Positions 38,423-47,854 of a stretch of 64,000 nt of DNA are shown one piece after another (positions within the stretch are counted from its first letter, which is position 1; each line of letters starts with the position of its first letter). Source of the stretch: Nitrospirota bacterium. GTDB taxonomy: Bacteria; Nitrospirota; Nitrospiria; Nitrospirales; Nitrospiraceae. A model generated the notes under the pieces. The model was not told the origin of the DNA, made no database searches, and saw nothing but the letters and a program-made list of their open reading frames with translations. A program made the position numbers and the translations under genes. The stretch is taken from NCBI GenBank assembly GCA_040757595.1, contig JBFLWP010000004.1, forward strand, positions 1 through 64,000. Reading direction: 5' to 3'.

Positions 38423-40376
38423 AGAACCTCCGCAGCCACCATTCCAGGTTGATCCACCGCCAGACCAGCGGGCCGATGGCCGTCCGTCCGCCGCAATAGC
38501 GCCGGTACCAGTCCCGCACGACCGGCGCGCGCCAGTAGGGGCGAGCCCGGAAGCTCTCCGACTCCAGCAAGGCCTCGATCTGCGGTCGCAGCTCGACGCG
38601 CAGCCACCGGTCCTCCGGCGTGACGAAACCCATCTTGTCGCGACGCAGCCGCACGGTCTCCGGCAGGACCCCGGCCATGGCCTCCCGAAGAACGACTTTG
38701 GTGACGCCATCCCTGACCTTGCAGTCCGGCGGGAGGCCCGCCAGCCACTCGACCAGCCGATGGTCCAGAAAGGGGACGCGCGCCTCGATCGAGAAGGCCA
38801 TCGAGTTGCGGTCTTCATAGTGGAGCAGAGCCGGCAGGTCCTGCGTGACCGACCGGGCCACCTCCCTGTCCAGTGCGGTTCGGCCTCCTCGATCTTCTTC
38901 GGCCCATGCCCGGTCCGGCCCGCCGACCCGGCTGACGAACCGCCGGTCCAGCCATCCGTCCTGTCCGGTCGCACCGGCCCGCAGCCGGAGCGCCTGACCG
39001 GCCGGCAGCAGGCCCCTGACCAGCCCGGCCCAGCCGGTGAGAGGAAGGCCTCCGTGCAGGGACCGCCAAGCCCCCCACTCCCGCAGCCCGGCAAACCATC
39101 GCCCGCCCTTCACCAGATCGGCCAGCCTGGCCCCCATGAACCGGGGATAACCCAGGAGCAGCTCGTCGGCCCCCTGCCCGTCGAGGAGGACTTTCATCCC
39201 CGCCCCGCCGGCGGCCTCCATCACCGCCCATTGAGCCAGGATGCTGGTCCCCCCGACCGGCTCCTCCTGATGCCAGAGGATGTCCGGCAGCGCCCGCGCG
39301 AGCCGGGCGATGTCGGGGAAGACTTGATGGTTCGCCGCGCCGGTCTCCTCCACCACCGACCGGATGAACGGCCGTTCGTCGAACCGAACGTCCTCATGGC
39401 AGGAGGAAAAGGTTCGGGGCTGAGAGGTCCCGGCCAGCAGCCGGCTCATCACACAGACGATCGTGGAGGAGTCCAGACCGCCGCTGAGACAACTGCCGAC
39501 CGGCACGTCCGACCGCAGCTCCAGCCGCACACAGTCCTCGATCAGCTCGCGCGTCCTGGCCGCCGCCTGGTTCAGGGTCAGCGCCCGATCATGAGAGCCG
39601 ACCGGGAACCGCCACCACCGTTCCCGCACGAGGTCCGCCGATCCCGCCCTCCGGCCTGACCGGACCGTCATCCGCTCGCCCGGCGCGAGCTGTTGAATCC
39701 CTTCAAAGAAGGTCCCGGTGGTGTGGTCCTGTTTGGCAAGGGTCAGGTAATCGTACAGCAGGGCGTCGTTGGGACAGACCCGGCACGAGGAGTCCTGGAG
39801 CAGCGCTTTGATCTCGGAGGCGAAGAGAAACCGCCCGGCCGTCTCGCGGTAGTAAAAGGGTTTGATCCCGAACCGGTCCCGCGCGCAGAAGAGCTGCTGC
39901 GCGCGTCCGTCCCAGATCGCGAAGGCGAACATCCCGTTGAAGCGATCCAGGCAGGCCGGCCCCCAGTGCCGGTAACTCTCCAGGACCACTTCCGTGTCGC
40001 TGGCCGAGCGAAACTGAATCCCCATCGCAACGAGCTCGCGCCGCAGCTCCGGGGCGTTGTACACCTCGCCGTTGTACGTGATCCAGAACCGCCCGTCCTC
40101 GGTCCCCATCGGCTGATGGGCCAGCGGGGTCAGATCAATCACCGCGAGCCGCCTGTGCCCGAAACCGAGCGTGAAGGGCCCAACCGGCTGAGAGGAGCCG
40201 ACCGCCCCGCTCAACCGGCCGTTCACCGCCACCGGCTTCTCGCGCCGGCCCGGCGCCAGGAGGACGTACCCTTCGCCGTCCGGCCCCCGGTGGGCCAGAC
40301 TGGTCGTCATGGTCTCCAGCAGCCGCCCGTCCAGCGGCCGCCCGTCCAGTTGCATGATGCCGGCGATTCCGCACAT
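38415..40376 (-). CDS. asnB: Asparagine synthase-like amidotransferase (glutamine-hydrolysing)
   Basis: 653 residues: N-terminal glutaminase with Cys2 nucleophile (MCGIAGIMQ) and RGPDGEG, then a synthetase domain with the PP-loop SGGLDSST. In polysaccharide clusters such AsnB paralogues (for example WbpS-like) transfer ammonia to sugar acids or peptides rather than making free asparagine. A second family member lies 3 kb upstream. ATG 40376 is preceded directly by a glycosyltransferase gene ending at 40384. Confidence 0.9.
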   Translation of the reverse strand: MCGIAGIMQLDGRPLDGRLLETMTTSLAHRGPDGEGYVLLAPGRREKPVAVNGRLSGAVGSSQPVGPFTLGFGHRRLAVIDLTPLAHQPMGTEDGRFWITYNGEVYNAPELRRELVAMGIQFRSASDTEVVLESYRHWGPACLDRFNGMFAFAIWDGRAQQLFCARDRFGIKPFYYRETAGRFLFASEIKALLQDSSCRVCPNDALLYDYLTLAKQDHTTGTFFEGIQQLAPGERMTVRSGRRAGSADLVRERWWRFPVGSHDRALTLNQAAARTRELIEDCVRLELRSDVPVGSCLSGGLDSSTIVCVMSRLLAGTSQPRTFSSCHEDVRFDERPFIRSVVEETGAANHQVFPDIARLARALPDILWHQEEPVGGTSILAQWAVMEAAGGAGMKVLLDGQGADELLLGYPRFMGARLADLVKGGRWFAGLREWGAWRSLHGGLPLTGWAGLVRGLLPAGQALRLRAGATGQDGWLDRRFVSRVGGPDRAWAEEDRGGRTALDREVARSVTQDLPALLHYEDRNSMAFSIEARVPFLDHRLVEWLAGLPPDCKVRDGVTKVVLREAMAGVLPETVRLRRDKMGFVTPEDRWLRVELRPQIEALLESESFRARPYWRAPVVRDWYRRYCGGRTAIGPLVWRWINLEWWLRRFCD

Positions 40377-40383
40377 GGGTCGC

Positions 40384-41535
40384 TCAGCGCCTGCTGGCCT
40401 GCAGAACCGGCTCCATCACCTGCCCCTGCGCCAGATCCGCGTACCAGCTTTCCAACCGATCCATCTCCCGATCCTGATCCCCGACCTCGCTGACGAGGGT
40501 TCTGTTGTGTTCGACGATCCGCCGCCGCTTCCGTGGGTCGGCCAGGGCCTGGAGAATGCCCGTCGCCAGCGCAAGCGGGTCCGTCTCGACCAGGAACCCG
40601 TTGTCTCCGTGCCTGACCACCTCGTCATACTGAGGGAGCCTGGCCAGCACGGGCACGGCCCCGCAGGCCATGCCTTCCAGGAGGGTGTTCGGCATCCCGT
40701 CCGAGCGCGGAACCATGACCATGGCCTCCGCCAGGTTCAGCCAGAGGGGCATCTGCTCGTGCGGAATGGCCCCGACGAACCGCACCAGCTCGGCGATGTG
40801 CAGATCGGCCGTCAGCCGTTTCAACCCCTCGAGGTACTCCCGGTCGGCGGACTGTTCGGGGATCACGAGGAGGACCTCCGGCCTTTCCTTCCGCACCAAC
40901 GGCAGGGCCCGGATGACCAGCTCGTGTTGGTACAAGGGCTGGGCCAGTCTCGGGCTGAAGACTACGCGCCGCTCCGGCCCGATCCCCCACCGCTCCCGCA
41001 GGTGGGTCACGTCCAGGCCGACGCGGAATTGCTTCAGGTCCACCCCCCAGCCGATGCGGACGATTGGCGTCGTGCGCGGCAGCAGGGGGCGGACCCGTTC
41101 TTCCATGTACAGGGAATGGACCGTGACCAGATCGGCCGCGGCGAGGAGCCGGCCGGTCAATCCACGGCTGTACCATTCCCTGAAAGCTCCCTGCTCGGCC
41201 AGCACGTCACTGCCCCACGGCGTCACGATGAGCGGGTGTCTGCCGGCCAGGTTCAATCCCCAGGCCAGCCCCCTCGCGTAATGGACATGGACGACGTCGG
41301 GCTTCAGCCGCTGCACGGCCAGGGCCGCTCTGGCGGCGGAGAGGAGACGCCCCAGCTTGCGCGGGAGCAGCGGGGTGCTCACGTCAACCTGGACGAACTT
41401 CGTCGGCCCGTCGGCCGGCTCGACCGTGACGACGGAGGTCCGGTGCCCGCGGTCCGCGAACCATTCCACCCACCGCCGGAAGGTCACGGAGGCGGCCGGC
41501 CCGACAAAGCAGAGTCGAAGCGGCTTCATCGCCAT
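40384..41535 (-). CDS. Glycosyltransferase family 4 protein
   Basis: 383 residues. Acceptor-side motif HVHYARGLAWGL and TPWGSD, donor-side RSDGMPNTLLEGMACGAVPVL. Overlaps the previous gene by 10 bp (41526-41535). Function in the repeat unit assembly; donor sugar not identifiable. Confidence 0.88.
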   Translation of the reverse strand: MAMKPLRLCFVGPAASVTFRRWVEWFADRGHRTSVVTVEPADGPTKFVQVDVSTPLLPRKLGRLLSAARAALAVQRLKPDVVHVHYARGLAWGLNLAGRHPLIVTPWGSDVLAEQGAFREWYSRGLTGRLLAAADLVTVHSLYMEERVRPLLPRTTPIVRIGWGVDLKQFRVGLDVTHLRERWGIGPERRVVFSPRLAQPLYQHELVIRALPLVRKERPEVLLVIPEQSADREYLEGLKRLTADLHIAELVRFVGAIPHEQMPLWLNLAEAMVMVPRSDGMPNTLLEGMACGAVPVLARLPQYDEVVRHGDNGFLVETDPLALATGILQALADPRKRRRIVEHNRTLVSEVGDQDREMDRLESWYADLAQGQVMEPVLQASRR

Positions 41536-42770
41536 GGGAACTCACCCGCCTGCCCGACGGCCGGCTCGCCGCACACCAGTCCGGGACGAGCCAGCCGGCC
41601 CGTCAGGTCACCGATGAGCCCCTTCAAAGCTTCTGCCGTCCGGTTGAGGTCATGGTGCGTCCGCGCATGGTCCACCGCGCGGCGCCCCAGCTCGGCCAGC
41701 CGCTCCGGGGACGAGCACAGGCTCTCGGTCTCCCCCGCCAGCCGGTCAAAGGATCCGGCCGCACAGACGCCGATGCCGTGCCGCGTCAGCACCCCGTCCG
41801 GATCAACGTTCAACGACAGGATCGGCACCGCGTGCATCGCCGCCTGCACGAAGGTGTTAGGGAACCCTTCGTAGGTCGAGGTATTGACCAGCAGCTTCGC
41901 CCGGGCAAAGAACCGGTCCACCTCGGCCCAGGGCACGTCTTCATGGATCGCCAGGTTGGGCAGGTGGCGGGCCCGCGCCAGGACGGACTCCCGAAGCCCC
42001 TGATGGCTCCGGTCTTGCGTGGCAACCATGATGAACCGCTCACAAGGCAATCGCTGTGCCAGGTCGAGAAAGAAGTGGGGCTGCTTGAGCGGGTGGAACC
42101 GGCCAACCCATAAGACCGAGTGCCGGGTGACGGGTGACGAGTGACGAAGAAGAGGGCTTGGACAGCCCGTGCGGATGAGGACCCCGGCACGCCCGTATTT
42201 GGCCTTGAGCCACCCCTTCTGTTCCTCCGTCCGGCAAACCACCGAGTCGGCCAGGCGCAATCCCAGGGGGTACAGCCACCGGAGCGGGCCTGTGACCTTC
42301 CCGTAAGGCTCGCAGAGGTCCGCGGAGGAGGCCACGAACAGGACAAATTTTCGGCGCAGGAAGCGGCAGATCACGGCATAGGCTCCGACCTCCACGCCGG
42401 CCCCGGCGTGGAGGTAGACATCCGCATCAACGGCCCTGAGCTGCCGCAACATGTCGCGGAACGCCGAGCCATAGGCCCGCAAGGTCCGGAACGGATGCCG
42501 CCACAACGAACCCTCCAGCCGCCTGAGCCCTCTTCTCGTGACGAGGGTCACGGCTCCCAGCCGCTCGGTCTTCGGCTCCTCGTCCACCGTCGTCAGCACG
42601 ACGATCTGAAACTGCCGGTCACGGGACAGGGTCTGGGCGAGGAGGTAAAGCTGCACCTCCGCGCCGCCGAACGGCACACGGCTTTCCGGCCGATACATCC
42701 CGTAGCCGAGAGGCGAGATGAAACAGACGGTGAGCGGCCGTTCCATCCGATGTCCGGTCAGTTCGTCCAT
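41526..42770 (-). CDS. Glycosyltransferase family 4 protein with a repeat-encoded insert
   Basis: 414 residues. N-terminal FISPLGYGMYRPESRVPFGG and C-terminal EGFPNTFVQAAMHAVPI are the GT-B landmarks. It is similar in layout to the transferase at 46343-47854 (both have PFGGAEVQ and EGFPNTF). A short insert, LRHSSPVTRHSV, just before the donor domain is encoded by GTGANNN heptamers (42123-42147). ATG 42770 is used; ATG 42746 (MERPLTV) is equally plausible. Confidence 0.85.
   Translation of the reverse strand: MDELTGHRMERPLTVCFISPLGYGMYRPESRVPFGGAEVQLYLLAQTLSRDRQFQIVVLTTVDEEPKTERLGAVTLVTRRGLRRLEGSLWRHPFRTLRAYGSAFRDMLRQLRAVDADVYLHAGAGVEVGAYAVICRFLRRKFVLFVASSADLCEPYGKVTGPLRWLYPLGLRLADSVVCRTEEQKGWLKAKYGRAGVLIRTGCPSPLLRHSSPVTRHSVLWVGRFHPLKQPHFFLDLAQRLPCERFIMVATQDRSHQGLRESVLARARHLPNLAIHEDVPWAEVDRFFARAKLLVNTSTYEGFPNTFVQAAMHAVPILSLNVDPDGVLTRHGIGVCAAGSFDRLAGETESLCSSPERLAELGRRAVDHARTHHDLNRTAEALKGLIGDLTGRLARPGLVCGEPAVGQAGEFPWR
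42123..42147. repeat. GTGANNN heptamers inside a glycosyltransferase gene
   Basis: Units GTGACGG, GTGACGA, GTGACGA on the plus strand, antisense to the gene. They add the peptide SSPVTRH between the two Rossmann domains without breaking the frame. Confidence 0.75.
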
Positions 42771-42780
42771 CGCGACGCCG

Positions 42781-44673
42781 TCAGATCGAACGGCTCCCGT
42801 GGTGATCCGCGTATTCGCGGTGCCAGAGCTCGAGCATCAGCAGGGCGTACAGACGGGAGCCGTAGTCGGCCTCGCCCCGCTGGTGCACGTCCAGCATCTG
42901 CCGGACCCGTTCCGGCCGGAAGTAGCCGCGCGCGAGGCACCGATCCGCGAGCAGGATGTCGCGCACGAAATCGCGGCAGTCCTCGCGGAACCAGCGGTCG
43001 ATCGGAACGCCGAATCCCATCTTGGGCCGCTCGAGGATCGAGGCCGGCAGCAGGTCCTGCATGACGCGCTTGAGCAGATACTTGCTCTGTCCGTTCCGCA
43101 CCTTCAGGCGAACCGGCAACGCCGCGCAGAACTCCGCCAGCCGGTGGTCCAAGAACGGAGACCTGGCTTCGAGACCGTGGGCCATCGTGGCCCGATCCAC
43201 CTTGACCAGCAGGTCGTCCGGCAAATAACTGTGGGTATCCACCCACAGGAGACGATCGAGCAGGGTGGAGGCCTGAGCGCGGTCGAACCAGTCGGTCAGC
43301 AGGTCGTAGGAATCCTTATCCCTGACGGTCTCAAAGAAGCCCGGAGCATAGAGCCCGCCCTTCTCGGCCGGCGAGAAGTAGCAGATGCGGGCCATGTACG
43401 CCCGCGCAAAGGGCGTGAGCGCCCGATCGAGCCGGTTCCTGGCCCGGCCCAGCCCCGGCACGCGCCCCAGCGCGCCGCCGATCCAACGGCTGAACCGGTC
43501 TCTGGCCGGATCGGACAGCCAACGGCTTCCCAGCTCATCCCACAGGGTGAACGCATAGCGGGGGTAGCCGGCCAGCAGCTCGTCTCCCCCGTCGCCGTTC
43601 AAGACCACGGTCACGTACTGCCGGCTCAACTGCGAGACGCAATAGGTCGGAATGGCCGAGGCGTCGGCGAAGGGCTCGTCATAGACCCGGACGAGCGTAG
43701 GCAGAATCTCCACCGCCGACGGCTCCACGACGAACTCGTGATGGTCGGTCTCGAACTTCTCGGCCACCGTCCCGGCATAGGGCAGCTCGTTGAAGGCTTC
43801 GTCCTTGAAGCCGATTGAGAAGGTCTTCACCGGCTGCCGCGTCAGCCGGCTCATCAGGGCCACCACGCTGCTGGAGTCCATCCCCCCGCTCAGGAAGGCG
43901 CCCAGCGGAACGTCGCTGATCAGCCGGAGCTTGACCGATTCCTCCAACAGAGCCAGAAATTCTTCGCGGCAGGCCTCTTCGCTCCGCCAAGTCCGCTTCG
44001 CAACGTAGTCCAGCGACCAGTAGGCGCTCTCCGATCCCTTGCCGTCCTCATAGACCAGCACGTGGCCCGGCGGGAGCTTGCGGACGCCCTGGAAGATCGT
44101 CCTGGGGGCGGGCACGTACTGGAACGTCAGGTAATGGTGCAGGGCGACGGGATCGATCGGCGGAGACGGACCGTCCGCGAGCAGCGCCTTGAGCTCGGAC
44201 GCGAAGGAGAGGCGGGCTCCCCTGATCGAGTAGAACAGCGGCTTCTTGCCGAGCCGGTCCCTGGCCAGCACCAGCCGCTGGGCCCGCTTGTCCCAGATCG
44301 CGAAAGCAAACATGCCCCGGAGCATGGGCAGGCACTGGAGCCCGTACTCCTCGTACAGGCGGAGTACGACCTCCGTATCGGTGCGCGACCGGAAGGCATA
44401 GCGGGAACGAAGCGAGTCCCGCAGCTCTTCGAAGTTGTAGATCTCGCCGTTGTAGACGATCCAGACCGTGCCGCTCTCGTTCGCCATCGGCTGGCGCCCG
44501 GCCTGGCTCAAGTCCAGGACGCTCAGGCGCCGGTGGGCCAACCCCACGTGTCCGTCCACGTGGAGACCGGCGTCGTCCGGGCCCCGATGGCTCAGCCGGC
44601 CTCCCATGGCCGCGATCACCCGCGCCTCCACGGGCCGCCGGTCAGCCGTCACCTGTCCCGCAATCCCACACAT
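42781..44673 (-). CDS. asnB: Asparagine synthase-like amidotransferase (second copy)
   Basis: 630 residues; glutaminase domain from Cys2 (MCGIAGQVTADRR, RGPDDAG) and synthetase PP-loop SGGMDSSS near residue 260, with the conserved GDGGDELLAGYPRY block. ATG 44673 starts the mature nucleophile position, so the much longer reading to 45150 is discarded. It overlaps the upstream methyltransferase by 25 bp. Two such enzymes in one locus suggest amidated sugars or a peptide-like modification of the polymer. Confidence 0.9.
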   Translation of the reverse strand: MCGIAGQVTADRRPVEARVIAAMGGRLSHRGPDDAGLHVDGHVGLAHRRLSVLDLSQAGRQPMANESGTVWIVYNGEIYNFEELRDSLRSRYAFRSRTDTEVVLRLYEEYGLQCLPMLRGMFAFAIWDKRAQRLVLARDRLGKKPLFYSIRGARLSFASELKALLADGPSPPIDPVALHHYLTFQYVPAPRTIFQGVRKLPPGHVLVYEDGKGSESAYWSLDYVAKRTWRSEEACREEFLALLEESVKLRLISDVPLGAFLSGGMDSSSVVALMSRLTRQPVKTFSIGFKDEAFNELPYAGTVAEKFETDHHEFVVEPSAVEILPTLVRVYDEPFADASAIPTYCVSQLSRQYVTVVLNGDGGDELLAGYPRYAFTLWDELGSRWLSDPARDRFSRWIGGALGRVPGLGRARNRLDRALTPFARAYMARICYFSPAEKGGLYAPGFFETVRDKDSYDLLTDWFDRAQASTLLDRLLWVDTHSYLPDDLLVKVDRATMAHGLEARSPFLDHRLAEFCAALPVRLKVRNGQSKYLLKRVMQDLLPASILERPKMGFGVPIDRWFREDCRDFVRDILLADRCLARGYFRPERVRQMLDVHQRGEADYGSRLYALLMLELWHREYADHHGSRSI

Positions 44674-45488
44674 TCCGGTTTCTCCGATACGGCAATCGCG
44701 CCCCTCCGTCGACTGTCTTGGGGCTCGGCCGGGGGGACCCCGAGCTTGTACAGCATGCAGGCGCTGCCCAACAGAGACGAAGCGAGCTTCCGCGAGCGCA
44801 GCGACCATCGTTTTCCGAACACCATCTGGCCGGTGTAGAACAGGTGCATCGGCTGCGTGCAGAGGACGAGGAAGTTGTGTCTCTGGAAGCTCTCGACCCA
44901 GTGGCGCCGGTTGAAGGTTCTCAGCTCCGTGAAGACCGTGCCGGTTTCGCCGTGCCGGGGCGGGACCGCGTCGGCCCGCAGCATCCCGACGATGTTCAAC
45001 GAGACGCGCGCAGCGCGCTTCGCCTCCGCCAGGGTGAATCGCCTCGGCAGCAGCATGGGAGCGAGGCCGAGCGCCCGCTGCGCCAATTCGACATAGTGCG
45101 TCACGATCGTCCAAAAGCGCCAGACGGCGGTGGGCAGCACATGCACGCAATAGCCTCCCGGCTTGAGCACCCGGCGGCTTTCCCCGTGGATCGGCTCAAG
45201 GTCGGCAATGTGCTCCAGGGTATTGGAGGAAAACACGACGTCGAAGGTCTGATCTTTAAACGGAAACGCCTTGCCGTCATATTCGACGACCGGAAAGACG
45301 CGCGCGCCACGATAGTTGGAAGCCGGCACGTCGATGGAAGCCACCTTGAATCCTCGACTGGCTAACAGCTTGGCCTGGTAACCCGTCCCTCCCCCGATTT
45401 CCAAGATCCATCCTCGTGGAGTGAAATGTTTGACGATCTCGTTGATCTCGTGCTCCCGGACGATATGGAGGAATTCGGTGGAAAACAC
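44649..45488 (-). CDS. Class I SAM-dependent methyltransferase
   Basis: 279 residues. SAM motif I ILEIGGGTGYQAK at 28-40, motif II-type acidic residue in VASIDVPAS, and VVFSSNTLEHIADLEP as motif IV. The C-terminal part is longer than a minimal UbiE-like methyltransferase and contains a second predicted domain, perhaps for sugar recognition. It probably methylates a glycan residue. Confidence 0.85.
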   Translation of the reverse strand: MFSTEFLHIVREHEINEIVKHFTPRGWILEIGGGTGYQAKLLASRGFKVASIDVPASNYRGARVFPVVEYDGKAFPFKDQTFDVVFSSNTLEHIADLEPIHGESRRVLKPGGYCVHVLPTAVWRFWTIVTHYVELAQRALGLAPMLLPRRFTLAEAKRAARVSLNIVGMLRADAVPPRHGETGTVFTELRTFNRRHWVESFQRHNFLVLCTQPMHLFYTGQMVFGKRWSLRSRKLASSLLGSACMLYKLGVPPAEPQDSRRRGAIAVSEKPECVGLRDR

Positions 45489-45504
45489 GGCCCCACGTCC
45501 CGAG

Positions 45505-46326
45505 TTAGCTTCGCACGCCGATGTACACCAGATGCGACTGGCTCCCCACGAGTAGATTCTTGCTCTCCTCGGCCAGCGGCTCAGGATTCTCGGCGACCAG
45601 CTTCTGGCCGCGGATGAACCGCTTGAGTCTCTTGACGAGCCTTCGCTCCTCGCGGGCCTTCGCAGCCCTTTCCTCTTCGTCCTGACGTCTCTTGATGGCT
45701 TTCAAAGCCTCGATGGGAAACCGCTGATCGGAAAAATCCACTTGATGCAGGAACAGGCAACTGAACCCCTGCCGCCGAAGAAACTCCGTCAATCGGTCCG
45801 GGGTGAACGAGCGCACGTGCTGCCAGCGATGGAACAACGTCTCGCACATGGGACAGTAGGCAGACCCCAATTCGAGATCTTCCGCATTGGGGGTCGTCAC
45901 GATCAACGTGCCGCCTTCGACCAAAAATGACCTGACCTTCTGGAACGCTCCCTCCAACTCCTCGTCGAGGATGTGCTCGATGACCTCCACCATCAGGACG
46001 ACATCGAATCGCTCGGGGCCGCCATCCTGTACGACGCCCAAATACTGGGGATGTTGGGACATCTCGCCCGGAATGCGAAGGCGGCGGGCCACGACCGGCT
46101 CGTACGCGGCGGTCGCAAATCCCCTTTCAACAAGAGCCCGCACGAGGTCGCCTTCTCCCGCACCGAAATCCAGATGGCGCCCTTGAGGTTTCAAGTGACC
46201 GCCGACCAGTTCGATGAGGTACGGAGCCGCCACTCTGGAGAAGTTGTATTCACGCAGTCTCGTCTGGGAGACGCCGGACCAAAAGCGCCCAATGAGTTCA
46301 GGGGTCCAATGGATCATCCTGGCCAT
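45505..46326 (-). CDS. Class I SAM-dependent methyltransferase
   Basis: 273 residues. Motif I HLDFGAGEGDLVRAL at 51-65, LMVEVIEHILDEE as motif IV, and a CPMCETLFHRW cysteine pair that may bind zinc. The C-terminus is a charged coiled-coil (KAIKRRQDEEERAAKAREE). ATG 46326 (MARMIHW) is 17 bp after the upstream stop. Such coiled-coil-tailed methyltransferases can cap polysaccharide chains and set their length, as WbdD does in ABC-dependent O-antigen systems, but this is only an analogy. Confidence 0.82.
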   Translation of the reverse strand: MARMIHWTPELIGRFWSGVSQTRLREYNFSRVAAPYLIELVGGHLKPQGRHLDFGAGEGDLVRALVERGFATAAYEPVVARRLRIPGEMSQHPQYLGVVQDGGPERFDVVLMVEVIEHILDEELEGAFQKVRSFLVEGGTLIVTTPNAEDLELGSAYCPMCETLFHRWQHVRSFTPDRLTEFLRRQGFSCLFLHQVDFSDQRFPIEALKAIKRRQDEEERAAKAREERRLVKRLKRFIRGQKLVAENPEPLAEESKNLLVGSQSHLVYIGVRS

Positions 46327-46342
46327 AACCGTTTGTGGGCAC

Positions 46343-47854
46343 CTACCTGTTCCGCATCGGGTGAGGCGCTCCTTCTTGCGCACGTGAGGCCGATGCCGGC
46401 AGCCGCCCTTGTCTCCTAGGCTCGTTATAGATAGCCCGGCAGATCTGTGCGAATCGGTCCGCGCTGGCGGACGGGCTGTGATGTGCCTGCACGTAGCGGC
46501 GGCCGTTCTCGCCCAAGCGCGCTCGCAGCGCCTGATCCGAGCACAACTGCCGGACATAACGCTCGAACCGAGCCCAGTCCCCGTTCGCGCAATACCCGAT
46601 TTTGTGCTTCTCCAGCACGTTCTCCGGATTCACCGTCCAAGAGACAATCGGGGTCGCGCAGGCCGCCGCCTGGAGAAAGGTATTGGGGAAGCCTTCGAAC
46701 TGCGACGTGTTCACGAACAGCTTGGCCTGTTCGAACAGCGCCATGGTCTCCTCAAAGGGGATGGTTGGCAACAGGCGGAGATTCGTCAACTCTGCCGCCG
46801 CGCGGCGCAGCCTGGACAGATTGTCCGGATCCACCTGGCTGTCGGGGGCGACCATGACAAAGCTCTCCTCCGGCATGCACCTGGCCAGATCAACGAACAT
46901 CTCCGGCTGCTTCCACGCATCCACCCGGGCCACCCAGAGGATCGTGGTCCGATTGGCATGACGGCGTGTCCCAAGTGGAACGGGGCAGGAAGACCGAATC
47001 AGATGCGCCTCCCGCCCATAGCGGGCCCGCATCAGGGCAACCTGCTCCCCATGCTGACATATGACCGCATCCGCGCTGCGCAGACATCTCTCGAACCGTT
47101 TCCCGTGGCGGCCCCAGTCCTTGGCATACTTGCCCGTGACATCGTTGTCATGCGCGACCATATAGACGAACCCCTTTCGAAGGAGCCGACAGGCAAACCA
47201 GACGTACCAATGCTCCGGGGCGGCGCACCGGGTCACGTAAATGTCCGCGTCGGCAGACCGCAGCATCTCCAGCCACTCCCTGAGCCGCCGCACATGCCTG
47301 ACAAACTCGCGCGCGCGCCGGAGGGGCCCGAGATACAGAGGGGCCAACGCCCTGCGGCATGAATATGCACTACGGACGAGGCCTCGAACGGCCTCGGCGA
47401 TCACGGCTGGGGATCGGTCCAGCCCCCGGCGACAGGCCTTTGCAAATCCAGGCGAAGCAACCTGTGGTTCGACGCTCTGCGTCGCCCCTTGCTGGCGCGT
47501 GCCAAAATTCGCCTCCAGAACGACCGTGATGTCGCCGATCCGCTCTCGTTTGGAGAGCACGCGATTCCCGGTGAGGGCGGACACTTCGAACAACGGATTG
47601 CGCGCCAGCTCCGATGCGAGCGTATGGATCTGCACTTCGGCGCCGCCGAAGGGAAGACCGGACAAGGGCCACAACAGCCCGAACAGGTTGGCGGAGATAA
47701 AGCAGACGCGCAGGGGTTGATCAGGTTCCGCGCCGCCATTGGGCCCATGCCATTCAGTCTGGGAACGTGCCGGCACTTCGCGAACGGCCTCCTCGGTCGA
47801 AAGGCGTTTCCGAAGCTGCCCGGAAGCAGCGCTCTGGCTTTCCGGTTCAAACAT
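46343..47854 (-). CDS. Glycosyltransferase family 4 protein
   Basis: 503 residues from ATG 47854, which overlaps the Wzt stop (ATGTTTGA, 8 bp). The GT-B motifs FGGAEVQIHTL, VAHDNDVTGKYAKDW, ILWVARVDAWKQPEMF and EGFPNTFLQAA place it close to the transferase at 41526-42770. Residues ~140-190 form a long basic insert (RRGLDRSPAVIAEAV) unusual for the family. Donor and acceptor unknown. Confidence 0.85.
   Translation of the reverse strand: MFEPESQSAASGQLRKRLSTEEAVREVPARSQTEWHGPNGGAEPDQPLRVCFISANLFGLLWPLSGLPFGGAEVQIHTLASELARNPLFEVSALTGNRVLSKRERIGDITVVLEANFGTRQQGATQSVEPQVASPGFAKACRRGLDRSPAVIAEAVRGLVRSAYSCRRALAPLYLGPLRRAREFVRHVRRLREWLEMLRSADADIYVTRCAAPEHWYVWFACRLLRKGFVYMVAHDNDVTGKYAKDWGRHGKRFERCLRSADAVICQHGEQVALMRARYGREAHLIRSSCPVPLGTRRHANRTTILWVARVDAWKQPEMFVDLARCMPEESFVMVAPDSQVDPDNLSRLRRAAAELTNLRLLPTIPFEETMALFEQAKLFVNTSQFEGFPNTFLQAAACATPIVSWTVNPENVLEKHKIGYCANGDWARFERYVRQLCSDQALRARLGENGRRYVQAHHSPSASADRFAQICRAIYNEPRRQGRLPASASRAQEGAPHPMRNR

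Noticed and set aside
44674-45150. N-terminal extension of the second asparagine synthase
   Set aside because: The amidotransferase nucleophile must be Cys2, which fixes the start at 44673; the extension is a shadow of the methyltransferase gene.
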